Assembly (NCBI RefSeq): GCF_024707545.1
Contig: NZ_CP062229.1
Coordinates: forward strand, 5,561,501-5,625,500
Source of the DNA: Mesorhizobium onobrychidis
Lineage (GTDB): Bacteria; Pseudomonadota; Alphaproteobacteria; Rhizobiales; Rhizobiaceae
Reading direction: 5' to 3'
DNA length: 64,000 bases
This document shows positions 53,808-63,255 of the stretch, piece after piece. The number at the start of each line of letters is the position of its first letter. Position 1 is the first letter of the stretch. Under the pieces are notes generated by a model. That model was not told where the DNA came from, searched no databases, and was given only the letters and a program-made list of their open reading frames with translations. The position numbers were made by a program, and so were the translations under genes.

Positions 53808-54950
53808 CTATGAGCTTCCGCTCGACGGCATCCGGCTCTTGATTTCCTTTAGAATGTTGGTTGCGCGTGCGATGCGGCTGTACTTGGCCAGAAAGTCTGC
53901 CTTCGCCTGCTGACCAATCTGATCCCGAAGCGCCTTGTTTTCGCGCAGGCGCTGAAGAGCTTTGACCCAGTCGGACGGGTTGTCTGGCGACACCAGAACG
54001 CTGTTGACGCTATCCCTCAAAACTTCTCGGATAACTGACAGGTCGGAGGACACTATGGGTTTGCCATGCGCCATATATTCGAAGAGCTTGCGCGGCGACA
54101 TCCCCTCGGCGATATTTCGACCGCCGCCCTCGCCCTCTACATCTCTAAGATAGGGCGCGAGTACAACGTCCATTTCGGCCAAGTAGGCACATGTCGTGGC
54201 GTGAGGAACGTAGCCGTGAAACACTGTGTTCGGGCATTTGGCCAGCTTCGATGTCCAATACTCTATATCGCCTGGTGTTCCCCCGACGATGTGAAATGTC
54301 GCCCAGCCGCATCGAGGCGCGATAGCGCTTATTATCTCCATGCCTTTTCCCTTATACAGATGTCCGACATAACCAACCTTGAACGTGCCGCTGAGGCTGC
54401 ATGGCTCGACATTCGGCGCCATTGGGCGCGATGAGAAGTTTTCCTGCATGTTGAGGAAAGAGGCGGATGCCGTCGTCCCGCAGACGTTGCGACGTGACGA
54501 CCAGCATACGGAATGCCTCTAGGCCTATCACTTTGGCAAGGCGCTGACGCTGACGTCTGCTCAAACTGCCAATCGGGTCGTGAAGCTCAAAAACGGTCGT
54601 GAACCCGAAAAGTCCGGCAGAAACAAGCGCTACAGTAGCCGAGCGTGTAAAAGACGACATGCGGCCGCAGCCAGACCGCAGCAAGCAGCGCCAACACAGC
54701 AAAAAAAGCTCCCGGCCGGGCACAGGCCAAAAGGGTACAGGGAGAACGCGGAATGGGAACTCGGTACCGAATCCGTATCGCGCGCGATCTTTTCATAATG
54801 ATCCCGTGTATTCATGGAGGCGCGTGGAAGCGCTAGTAGGACCTCCGCTCCGGCAACCCGAAATGATGGCACATCTTTGCGACTTGTACCGCATTGGCGG
54901 CCGGCGCCGGGACGTGCGCAGAATGTATATAGAGTAGCCGCATCCACAAA
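53808..54950 (-). pseudogene. glycosyltransferase family 4-type pseudogene, several frameshifts
   Basis: Pieces in different frames line up as one glycosyltransferase: ANAVQVAKMCHHFGLPERRS near 54900 (followed by an in-frame stop), FFAVLALLAAVWLRPHVVFY near 54700, FTTVFELHDPIGSLSRRQR near 54580 and LFPQHAGKLLIAPNGAE near 54440. The intact C-terminal donor-binding domain is at 53808-54449 (FKVGYVGHLYKGKGMEI, MSPRKLFEYMAHGKPIVSSD). At least three frame changes and a stop make the gene non-functional as a whole, though the C-terminal domain alone remains open. Confidence 0.82.
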
Positions 54951-55202
54951 GCCTATCTTTCACGCGTCGCCGCTGGTCTAGTTCTTCGTCTCTGAGCCGC
55001 AAGTTCGGAGACCACGGGCTGGGCAGGACGCACCCAAGTCGAACGACAAAAGCGCCCTCCGCCCCGGTGGCTCCATGGGTTGCGATAGTACCACTCTCCG
55101 GTTGCCTTACCAAAATCGAGCGTCGCCCTTTTCGCGAACTGAGGGCAGGCCCAGCGACAGCACACGCCGCCCTTCACGGATAGGTTCTGACCACAGCCGT
55201 CA

Positions 55203-56351
55203 TCAAAGCCCCAGCCAGCCAGCAATAATGTTGCGCTGTATCTCCGAAGTTCCGGAATAGAGTTTGCTGCCGATGGCATCACGCACGGCACGTTCGACGT
55301 CGAATTCGCTCAAGAAACCATAGCCGCCGAAGACCTGGACGACATCGAGCGTGGTGCGAACTAGCGATTCGCTCACAAAGAGCTTCGAAACGGCGGCGTC
55401 GAGGGATATGGACTCGGAGCGCTCAAGGCCCCACGCCGCCTTGTAGACGAGCAGTCGGGCCGCCTCCACCTGCATCTTCATGTCGGCAATCTTATGGGCG
55501 ACCGCCTGGTGCTTGGAGATGGCCTGGCCGGACTGACGTCTGGTGCGCGTATAGGCCACTGCCTTTTCCAGAAGCCGCTCCATGGTGCCTACATGACTGG
55601 CGAATAGGCACGCCCGCTCCCAGTCCATGCTATGAACGAACAGCCTGGAGCCGCCGCCCACTCCACCGAGAACAGCGTCCTTCGAAACAAATACGTCCTC
55701 GAAGACAAGCTCCCCGATCGGAGACGTCCGCAGTCCCATTTTTTCGAACTCTTGCGCGACCCGATAGCCGGGCAGCGCGCGGTCCACGAGGAAGCTCGTG
55801 ATGCCGCCGAAATACCCCTTGGCGCGGTCAGTGACTGCAAAGACGACGGCAACATCTGCCACCGGCCCGTTGCTCACGAAGGTCTTCGTGCCGTTGATTA
55901 GAAAGCCGTCGCCATGAGGCTCCGCCCGGGTTTGCATCGCAAATGCATCGGAGCCCGACCCCGGTTCGCTCATCGCATTGGCTGCGATCAAAGTGCCATC
56001 ACAGAGCCCCGGAAGATATCGATTCTTCTGCTCGTCAGTGCCGAACTTCCAAATCGGCACCACGCAGGCCAGAAGGTGGGCGCAGATCGAGAAGACCAAG
56101 CCGGAATCCTCGCAGCCGTAGCCAAGCGCCTCGATTGCAATGGCCGTGGACAGGGAATCGAGACCGGGTCCCCCGTAGGCCTGGGGGACTGGCAGGCCGG
56201 TCAGGCCCATCTGCGCACAAGCCCCCCACAACTCGCGCTGGAATACTTGGTCTCGGTCGCGCTGCCTGATATCTTTATTGAGCTTATCTTGCGCGAAGCG
56301 AAGGATCTGGCCGCGCAGGATACGCTGCTCCTCGTTCAGCGCGAAATCCAC
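55203..56351 (-). CDS. acyl-CoA-dehydrogenase-like flavoprotein, candidate prolyl-carrier oxidase
   Basis: 382 residues with full ACAD architecture: helical N-domain, middle beta-domain (ANAMSEPGSGSDAFAMQT), and C-terminal helices with FGGYGFLSEFDVERAVRD and SGTSEIQRNIIAGWLGL. The usual base in the Tyr-Glu-Gly-Thr motif is replaced (LYSGTSEIQ), but a Glu in SMDWERACLF sits where isovaleryl-CoA dehydrogenase has its base. The GTG start shares one base with the adenylation gene's stop. In pyrrole pathways (PltE, RedW) such flavoproteins oxidise L-prolyl-carrier to pyrrole-2-carboxyl-carrier; the neighbouring prolyl-type adenylase and carrier make that the best hypothesis. Confidence 0.88.
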   Translation of the reverse strand: MDFALNEEQRILRGQILRFAQDKLNKDIRQRDRDQVFQRELWGACAQMGLTGLPVPQAYGGPGLDSLSTAIAIEALGYGCEDSGLVFSICAHLLACVVPIWKFGTDEQKNRYLPGLCDGTLIAANAMSEPGSGSDAFAMQTRAEPHGDGFLINGTKTFVSNGPVADVAVVFAVTDRAKGYFGGITSFLVDRALPGYRVAQEFEKMGLRTSPIGELVFEDVFVSKDAVLGGVGGGSRLFVHSMDWERACLFASHVGTMERLLEKAVAYTRTRRQSGQAISKHQAVAHKIADMKMQVEAARLLVYKAAWGLERSESISLDAAVSKLFVSESLVRTTLDVVQVFGGYGFLSEFDVERAVRDAIGSKLYSGTSEIQRNIIAGWLGL

Positions 56352-57931
56352 TACTCCATCCTCATCAGATGCTGGTAGTCGATTTTATCTGTCGATGTCT
56401 TCGGAAGTAACTTCTGATGCGAGAACCAGTCCGGGGCCATGTAGGCCGGCAAGTTGTAGGCGCAGAACCGCTTCAGTTCGATGAGCGACAGCGCATGGCC
56501 GTCGCGCGAGGCATAGAACACCTTAATGGAGACGCCCGACTCCTCCGAGCGAGCGATCGCCGCCACCTCGGAGATCGCTGGATGGCGATAGAGCGCCGTC
56601 TCGATCTCGCCGAGTTCGATCCGATATCCCCGCCTCTTCACCATCCTGTCGCGTCGACCGCGGAAGGTGTAGACTCCGCCATCGCCTTCGATCACTACAT
56701 CGCCGGTACGGTACCAGCGACCGCTTGAATCGACGTGAAAAGCGGCGCTTGTTCGCTCAGGCATGTTCCAATAGCCCAGCATCACGGGAGCACCGCTGAT
56801 TGCGAGCTCGCCTTCCTGGCCTCGCGGCACGTTGCGGCCATTCGCATCGATCACGCGTGCCTTAACATGCGAGCAGGCGCGCCCGATCGGAAACGGCGCC
56901 GTGCGGTCTTCGGCGATCGTCTGCGGGATTTCGTAGTAGGTACAGACGTTGGTTTCGGTTGGGCCATAAAGATTCAGGTAACGTGCGCGTGGGACCACAG
57001 CCTTCAGCCTGCGCAGATGCTTGACCGGAAAAACTTCGCCGGCAAATAGAATGAACCGAAGAGCGTGGTCGTCGCGAGCATCAAGGCCGCCGTGCTCGAC
57101 CAGAAGCGTGAGTACGGAGGGCGTGGAATACCAGACGGTCAACCGCCGCTCGGCGATAACCGACGCCATCCGGGTCGGATTCTTGCCGAGATCCTCACCG
57201 ATGAGGAATACGGTCGCGCCGTGCTTCAGCGGTACGAAGATGTCGAGGATAGACAGGTCGAAGTGGAAAGGCGCATGGGAGGAGAAGCGGTCATTCTCGT
57301 CAGGGGCGAGGATCTCGGAGCACCAATCCACGTAGCTCGAGCCATTACGATGCGTCAGCATCACGCCCTTCGGCTGGCCGGTCGAGCCCGAAGTGTAAAG
57401 CACGTAAGCGAGGTTGTCCGGCCCCGGCCGCGCCGATTCGTCCTCCACCGCCAAGCCGCCGGCCTCTACGCGAGCCAGGTACGTCGCGAGCGGCGAGGGA
57501 CCGTCGGACCAGTCGAGCGGTAAGAGACAAGGTTCCGCCGCCAAGCGCGCCAACTCACAGCGCAAAGTTTCGGCTCGGGAAGCCTCCACGAAAATCGCGC
57601 GCACGCCGCAGTCGGTAAATATGAACGCGTTACGCGCAGGCGGTGCCAGAGAGTCGACGGGCACATAGGCCGCGCCCACCTTCAAGATGCCGAACAGAAC
57701 AGCGAGCGAGGCGATCGATTTTGGAAGGCAAATGCCGACGCGGTCCGCCGGCCGGACGCCGATCCGACGCAGATGGTCGCGGACTTGGTCCGACAGCGCG
57801 TCGAGCTCGCCGTAGGTGATCTGCCGCCCAGAGCTCGCCTCGACGGCGGCGCACGTCTGGGGATACCGCCTCGCGCTCTGTTCCAGGTACTCGTGCAAGA
57901 TAGCGACCGGCATGACGGGCTCTACGTGCAC
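56351..57931 (-). CDS. free-standing amino-acid adenylation enzyme, prolyl-type code
   Basis: 526 residues of the adenylation (DltA/NRPS A-domain) family: A3 LYTSGSTGQPKGVMLTH, A5 NLYGPTETNVCTYYE, A7 YRTGDVV, A8 RRGYRIELGEIE and A10 PKTSTDKIDY. Aligning with PheA by eye, the specificity residues read D, L, L, Y, L, A, L, V, C, K (FDLSIL; VWYSTP; LFAG; YLNLYG; NVC; DKID). I recall this as the code of free-standing L-prolyl adenylases (PltF, RedM, CloN4). It activates an amino acid as AMP ester and loads the carrier protein encoded just upstream, whose 3' end it overlaps. Start GTG 57931 or ATG 57913. Confidence 0.9.
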   Translation of the reverse strand: MHVEPVMPVAILHEYLEQSARRYPQTCAAVEASSGRQITYGELDALSDQVRDHLRRIGVRPADRVGICLPKSIASLAVLFGILKVGAAYVPVDSLAPPARNAFIFTDCGVRAIFVEASRAETLRCELARLAAEPCLLPLDWSDGPSPLATYLARVEAGGLAVEDESARPGPDNLAYVLYTSGSTGQPKGVMLTHRNGSSYVDWCSEILAPDENDRFSSHAPFHFDLSILDIFVPLKHGATVFLIGEDLGKNPTRMASVIAERRLTVWYSTPSVLTLLVEHGGLDARDDHALRFILFAGEVFPVKHLRRLKAVVPRARYLNLYGPTETNVCTYYEIPQTIAEDRTAPFPIGRACSHVKARVIDANGRNVPRGQEGELAISGAPVMLGYWNMPERTSAAFHVDSSGRWYRTGDVVIEGDGGVYTFRGRRDRMVKRRGYRIELGEIETALYRHPAISEVAAIARSEESGVSIKVFYASRDGHALSLIELKRFCAYNLPAYMAPDWFSHQKLLPKTSTDKIDYQHLMRME

Positions 57932-58182
57932 GCCTGCTTCGATTGCACGAAATTGGCAATATGGGCGATGGAGTTCAGGTTCTCCGGCACGAGTTCGTCG
58001 GGGGCGATTTCGATGCCGCAGGACTTTTCCAGGTAGGCAACGAGCTTAAGCGTCGCCAGCGAGTCGAGAATGCCGCCAGTTATCAGCTCCGTTGAATCCG
58101 TCAGATTCTCCGGCATTTCACCAGGCAGGAATTCCTTCAATATGAAATCCCTGGCCATCGTCCTGATCTGGATTGCGTTCAT
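57922..58182 (-). CDS. acyl/peptidyl carrier protein
   Basis: 86 residues starting MNAIQIRTMARDFI, with the phosphopantetheine site G-G-I-L-D40-S41-L42 at the start of helix 2 and the usual four-helix spacing (LKLVAYLEKSCGIEIAPDEL, then IAHIANFVQSK). The ATG overlaps the stop of the MBOAT-SGNH gene (ATGA), and its end overlaps the adenylation gene start. It would carry the activated amino acid between the adenylase, the flavoprotein and the membrane acyltransferase, like DltC or PltL. Confidence 0.92.
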   Translation of the reverse strand: MNAIQIRTMARDFILKEFLPGEMPENLTDSTELITGGILDSLATLKLVAYLEKSCGIEIAPDELVPENLNSIAHIANFVQSKQACT

Positions 58183-60788
58183 TGTTCCTCCTTGTGCGGA
58201 GCAACCGCAAGGTTCAGGGGAATTAGATCCCTGTGTTGCTGCAGCACCTCGTAAAGCTTGTCGGCGATGAGCCGATGGCCGGCGGCGTTTGGGTGATCGT
58301 CCCAAGGTGCTACAAGAAGGGTCCGCCAGTCGTGCCCGTCATACACGTTGGAAAGATCGAGAACGTTGAATCCAGCCTCGGCAGCGAGGCGCCTCTCCAG
58401 CTCGGGACTGGTCCTCTCGTCTGGTCTGGGTAGATAGATCCAAAAGACCCCGACACCTTCTCGCTTCGCAGCTTCCACGATTCGAGAATAGATTGCACGC
58501 AGAAGTCTCTCTCCGTAGGGCGTGAGCTTTCTTTGAAGCACCTCGCGGTCGGCGCTGGGATCGATCCCGCTCTCGCGTACAATGTCGCTCACGAAGTCGT
58601 AGCGATATGCGGAGCCATTCTGGATTGCTGTCGCGAGACGCTTTAGCATTCGTGGAATAAGCGCGGTGTGCTCGAAGTAAAAAATGTACTGTGGTTTGAA
58701 TGCGAGCACCCGATCCTCGGTGATGGCCAGAACGTCCAGAGGAACATAGCCCCCGACGGCGAAGTTCAGCACCTCGTAATCTCGGTACCCGCTGTCGGCC
58801 GCCTGTTCATTCAGCCGCCGCTCCAACAGGCCCTCGAAAATCTCTTCATCCGCGACGCCCTCGCCGAAGACGTGCGAAGAGCCGACGATTGCAATTCGTA
58901 GGGTGCCGGGATAAGGAATCTTCTCGTAGTCCTGATCTCGCATGCCCCAGCGGTTGATATGGACCCGATTTCCCTTATAGTCTGCTTGGGAGAGTGGACG
59001 CAGATAGATCGTGGGAAGCGCACCCGTAAACTCAATCAGCGGCGTCTTGTGTAAATTGACCCATCCCTCGTCTCGTCGTTGGCCGTAGACAATCCACAGT
59101 TCTGGGTTAAAAGCGCTGACATTGACGAGGTTCTCGTAGTAGCCGCGCTCCAGGTTCTCGTTGTCGCGGCTATTGAGGTTCGGCGCTCTAATGTCGGCCA
59201 TTGCGGTACTCACAGTCTCGCCGAGGCGATCGCGAAACCCGGGGAGCGAGATGCAAACCGCGATCAACCCGCAGACACCGACCGACGCAACCGACCGCCG
59301 AAAACTGTATTGGCGGTCGGCGGCGCCCCGCGCGAGCGCAAGGGCAGGAATGCCAATGATAGCTGCTACCGTGAGCAGCACGAGGGCGGGCGTTGTTTTG
59401 CCAGGGCCTTCCACACCCACGGTTTCGAAGACCGAGAACCATTGCGGGACCGAGCTCGCGCTCCAAAACGACCAAAGGAGCGAGATGACGACGAACACGC
59501 CGATGGTCCGGCCAACAGTTTGCAGCGCACCGTTCCAGCTGAGTGCCCCGCCACGCAGGCGCCGCGTGCGACCGTGCCGCATTTCATAGTGGGCGTTGAT
59601 CGTCACAAGCACGGCCAGGATCATCCAGAAGAGGAAGTCGTTCCAGGTGAATACCCAGGTGCCACGTAACCAGAACCACTGATAATTGTGCAGCAGCCAA
59701 GTCGCGAGGAACGCCAGGAGGGTCGCGCTCACCAGCGCTACGCTCTCTCCCCAGCGTCGAAAACGAAAATACATTGGATAGTATACAATTTTCATTATGA
59801 AGTCCTTCCAGTATATATTTATTCTACGCCAGAAATCTGTGAAACTTGAGGAAAGAAAGTACAGATTGTGGGTTTCTGGAAGATTGAATCCAAATAAATG
59901 CAAAATCCCGGTGATTATGTGAAAAGTTCCTGAAACCTTCAGATAAAGTAAAAATGGCCATATGATAAATTGCAAAAGTTCAATCTGATTCTTTACGTCC
60001 GCAGCATCGATCACAAACCGCTGGTACACGATACGGTAGCATATTAAATGGATAGCGCCGCGAAACATCCACTGAACACCTGTTTGATAGATATAATGCC
60101 GGTCAGCATTGTAGTAGCTGCTACGGAAAGTTCTAAAATCTACGACCGGAAAGAGCGGGAAGCACACGTTCGGCAACATGAAAAAATACGCGAGACGTTC
60201 CGAAACCGTCGCCATCCTCTGGTCACGCCGCATTTCGTACGCATAGACAATGAGACGGAACATGAACATTGAAGCGAGCACGGGCCAGACGGCGCGCGTC
60301 CACGGGATCGCAATCCAGTCCATTCGTGCGGCGGCGAGCCCGCAGCCGGCGCCAACCAGCGCCAGCACTCTCCATCCAAAAGCGATCGGTAGGTGGACAA
60401 TTCCGATCAGTACGAGCCCAATGGCGACGATCCAGGCGGCATCGATGAGGCCCTCAAATCTCCAGTGGTGCCAGTTGGGCCCAAGGTTCGCGAAAACTGC
60501 GGCGATAGCCGCGAACGAGAGCAGCACGAAAAACGGCAGCCGGTAACGCTGTGGCAGGAAGTAGTGCACGCACCAGCCGGCGAGGGCAACGAGCAGGACG
60601 CGGACAAGCGCAGTAGTCTCGAGCCTGAGGAGATAGACCAGCGCGATGAAGAGGGCCATCTCGCCGGCTATGGCGAACCAAGCCAGGATGCTTCTCGACT
60701 CAGTCCCCGTAGGATCCGCCGACCAGGGAAGAGACAATGTCTTGATCGAATGCACGCTCGCGCGCCTCAACCAGCTGCCAGCGGACAT
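58179..60788 (-). CDS. MBOAT acyltransferase fused to an SGNH domain
   Basis: About 869 residues. The N-terminal ~490 form an MBOAT membrane domain with about 12 helices, the FTDFWRRINIYWKDFIMKI motif and a catalytic-type His (LLHNYQWFW, about residue 367). After another helix, the periplasmic C-terminus (about 560-869) is an SGNH/DltD-AlgX-like domain with IAIVGSSHVFGEG (Ser about 637), LNFAVGGY and PWDDHPNAAGHRLIA. MBOATs pass acyl groups from a carrier to an extracytoplasmic acceptor; here DltB- and DltD-like functions are in one chain. Start uncertain: ATG 60788 lies in a segment repeated in copy C, ATG 60659 is the next choice. First gene of the adenylation operon. Confidence 0.87.
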   Translation of the reverse strand: MSAGSWLRRASVHSIKTLSLPWSADPTGTESRSILAWFAIAGEMALFIALVYLLRLETTALVRVLLVALAGWCVHYFLPQRYRLPFFVLLSFAAIAAVFANLGPNWHHWRFEGLIDAAWIVAIGLVLIGIVHLPIAFGWRVLALVGAGCGLAAARMDWIAIPWTRAVWPVLASMFMFRLIVYAYEMRRDQRMATVSERLAYFFMLPNVCFPLFPVVDFRTFRSSYYNADRHYIYQTGVQWMFRGAIHLICYRIVYQRFVIDAADVKNQIELLQFIIWPFLLYLKVSGTFHIITGILHLFGFNLPETHNLYFLSSSFTDFWRRINIYWKDFIMKIVYYPMYFRFRRWGESVALVSATLLAFLATWLLHNYQWFWLRGTWVFTWNDFLFWMILAVLVTINAHYEMRHGRTRRLRGGALSWNGALQTVGRTIGVFVVISLLWSFWSASSVPQWFSVFETVGVEGPGKTTPALVLLTVAAIIGIPALALARGAADRQYSFRRSVASVGVCGLIAVCISLPGFRDRLGETVSTAMADIRAPNLNSRDNENLERGYYENLVNVSAFNPELWIVYGQRRDEGWVNLHKTPLIEFTGALPTIYLRPLSQADYKGNRVHINRWGMRDQDYEKIPYPGTLRIAIVGSSHVFGEGVADEEIFEGLLERRLNEQAADSGYRDYEVLNFAVGGYVPLDVLAITEDRVLAFKPQYIFYFEHTALIPRMLKRLATAIQNGSAYRYDFVSDIVRESGIDPSADREVLQRKLTPYGERLLRAIYSRIVEAAKREGVGVFWIYLPRPDERTSPELERRLAAEAGFNVLDLSNVYDGHDWRTLLVAPWDDHPNAAGHRLIADKLYEVLQQHRDLIPLNLAVAPHKEEQ

Positions 60789-61045
60789 CGACAAGAAGTA
60801 GCTTTGGGGCACGCGAAAGATCCGCAAGCTGCTGGTCCCCCTCCCATGGCTCCCATCCCTGACGGGTAAAGCGCCCGGTCCTTAGAGCGTTGCCTTGACT
60901 TCTTTGAACGAGTCCGGTTCCGCGCAAACGCAGAAGTACATAAGTGTATCAGAGAAAAATCGCTCCGCTGTGCCCGGGGTAACAGCGACCCGTCTCTAAG
61001 ACGCTTAAATCCAACAAGCTAAATCTGACCGCTTGGAAGCCGATT
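60727..61045 (+). repeat. EPS-locus intergenic repeat, copy B
   Basis: Shares the core with copy A (60841-61045) and a further ~110 bp to the left with copy C only (60727-60840). That left part encodes the first residues of the MBOAT gene on the minus strand (GSWLRRAS, SIKTLSLP), so copy C preserves the 5' end of a second such gene. Palindrome at 60991-61003. To the right lies a truncated glycosyltransferase. Confidence 0.85.
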
Positions 61046-61084
61046 CCGAATGGGATCGATCCGCGCCGCGAGCCGAACGCCGAT

Positions 61085-61434
61085 GGCAGCCGACGCTCTA
61101 TTTGCGTTGGCCATCTTAATCCGGAACGCTCGAGCAGATGGTCGACGAGTTCGCGGCACTTCCCGCCGAGGCAAAGGCGCAACTCACCATCCTGGGCGAT
61201 GGCCAATGCCGCGCCACTCTCGAGGAACAGGCAGCCCGGTCGGGCCTTTCCAGCAGGGTCACTTTCGCTGGCGCGGTCGAAAATGTCTTTCCATTCCTGT
61301 GGGAGGCTGAATTCTATCTTTCGACCTCGGTGTCGGAAGGTATGTCAAACGCTCCTGCAAACAGCCTCTCTTCCTTGAAGATCGTTAAATACATGTCGGC
61401 CGGGGAGGCAATTGTTGCCTACGTGCTGGTGTGA
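61085..61434 (+). pseudogene. glycosyltransferase fragment
   Basis: Encodes part of the donor-binding domain of a family 4-like glycosyltransferase: LEQMVDEFAALPAEAKAQL, ILGDGQCRATLEEQAARSGL, VTFAGAVENVFPFLWEAEFY and STSVSEGMSNAPANSL, then a degraded end. A HLNPER segment just upstream is in another frame, so there is at least one frameshift. The N-terminal domain is missing. Confidence 0.8.
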
Positions 61435-61496
61435 TACTTGACTTGACGGAACAACTTGGCCGTATAGCCGCCGTTGATAGCAACGGATCTGCTAAA

Positions 61497-62247
61497 TGTT
61501 GATTGGCACACTAACTTTGCACACCGGTTACAACGAGGGGGCGCAGCTTCAGAGCCTCGCCCTCCAACGCTGCATTTCGTCTGGATAGCGGTGGTCCACG
61601 ATCTCCGCTGGCTATGGGCCGGCGACAAACGCGCGCCAGCGAACGCTTGCCGCCTTCGCCGATGGACTGCTGCTCAGCCCCAAGAGGTTCTACTCGGAGG
61701 ATAGGTCACCAACGTTTCGCTACGCAAGCGACCGCTATGATGCGGTTGTGGTGGGTAGCGATGAGCTTTGGAAGATCGACTAGGTCTCCCGTCTTGGTGG
61801 GCTGATCAAGCTTCAGACCAACCCACTGGCCAGAAGTGGCATGCTCCAAGGTAGCATATGCGGCGAGCACCGGCAGCAGCACCAAATGGACCGAAATGCC
61901 GCGCCGCAATCGATACTTAATGGCCAAATGCCTGAACGAATTTGTCGCGATCGGCGTGCGGGACGAGCGGACATCTGGCATCACAATTCTCCTACTGCTT
62001 GTCAGAGCGCATGCATGGGGCACTATTTGCTCTGCGGAACCGGTGCCCGTTAATTTGACTGGACAGCCGGCGACCTGCCATCGGCTTCCCCACTAAGAAT
62101 GCAGCTTTGATGACGCTGATGGGCATTCCCTGTCAGTACGTGTCTATTCACCGCAAGGGTGCCAGGGACCATTTGCTGGACATGTGCGAAGACCTCGGAA
62201 AACTTATTCATGACTACATGAAGATAGACAACCGGTTCCGGAACTAG
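61497..62247 (+). pseudogene. polysaccharide pyruvyl transferase pseudogene
   Basis: Broken pieces in several frames: MLIGTLTLHTGYNEGAQLQS at the start (ending in a stop), then FRYASDRYDAVVVGSDELWK near 61740, NEFVAIGVRDERTSG near 61950 and LMGIPCQYVSIHRKG with DLGKLIHDYMKIDNRF near 62130-62240. These match the order of the pyruvyl-transferase family that adds ketal pyruvate to EPS. Multiple stops and shifts show it is dead. Confidence 0.8.
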
Positions 62248-62676
62248 CTGAGATTGGCCGTACGTTTCTGGACATGGCCTTGCCTGTAGCCAAGTAAAAT
62301 AACAACTAAAGATGTTAGAAAATGCCTCGAAAGCTGCGAATTCTCCTGTCTACTTAAGCGAATGTAATGATCTCCCTACGTATATGACGTTAGAAATTAC
62401 CTACGTTACAACGGTGATTCGCTGCTGGCTCCGAATAAAGAGCGGCTATATTACCGAATAATCGTGGACGCTCACTCGATTTAGAAGGGCCTTTCTCTAA
62501 AGGACAGGAGGCCCGGTTTTGGCCAGGGAAAAATCAAGCGCCTTATGAATATCAAGCGCCTTATGAATGAGGTGTCCTCCTACGACACCTCGCTAGGGGC
62601 GTTTCCGCTTGAAATGGCTGTCGGCGCACCTGATGGAGTCGCTTGACCGGCGGGGTTCAAAGCGCCGTTCTGCCAG
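62248..62676. other. AT-rich gene-free stretch with an 18-bp tandem repeat
   Basis: No gene recognised. ATCAAGCGCCTTATGAAT is repeated head to tail at 62533-62550 and 62551-62568. Base composition is clearly AT-richer than the surrounding genes, consistent with decayed or foreign DNA. Confidence 0.5.
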
Positions 62677-63227
62677 TTGGGGGGCCAGGCCCTCACACTC
62701 CTGGAAGGACTTCAGTGTCGTCGCTCGGTTAGATACTTTGACGAGCAATTAATAGATCGCACCACATTGCTGGAGTTGGTACGCTTAGCGCAGGGTGCGC
62801 CATCCCAATGCAACATGCAGGCGACAAGAGTATACCTCTACCAGGGCCGTCATCAAATCGATCAGATACTCGCCCTGCAGGGCGGGGCGCGAGGCTTTTC
62901 ACAGTCCATATCAAACCTGGCCATTGTCACGTCAGACACAAGGGCCTGGCGAGGAAGCAATCAACGAAACCAGATTTATGTCGATGGTGCACTGTTCCTA
63001 ATGCATTCCTGTTGGCCGCGGAGGCACTTCGGCTCGTGGCTTGCCCACTCAATCTTGCGGTCGATGGTCGAGTTGAACGGGAAATTCGTGACGTAGGTCG
63101 AATTCGAGCAGGCGAGAGATTGATTGCATGCGTCGCCCTTAGCCCTATGGCAGGTACTGCCATCAGATTTGCCAGGTCGCCGCGCAGGCCGATTGATGAG
63201 GTGGTCTCGTTTGTAACCGAGGAGTAA
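62677..63227 (+). pseudogene. nitroreductase-like pseudogene
   Basis: The first frame reads LLEGLQCRRSVRYFDEQ, LLELVRLAQGAPSQCNMQA and IYVDGALFLMHS, a nitroreductase N-terminal pattern. Near 63010 the match shifts to another frame with CPLNLAVDGRVEREIRDVG, RIRAGERLIACVAL and ARSPRRPIDEVVSFV, the family's C-terminus. One frameshift separates the halves. Such genes often accompany pyruvyl transferases in EPS loci, and the preceding pseudogene fits this. Confidence 0.8.
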
Positions 63228-63255
63228 GTCTCCGCTGGCACTTGCAGAGCGATCG

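Noticed and set aside
62327..62335. TCGAAAGCT, the core of a tts box
   Set aside because: The required GTCAGCTT upstream half is absent and the site lies in AT-rich debris not ahead of any T3SS gene.
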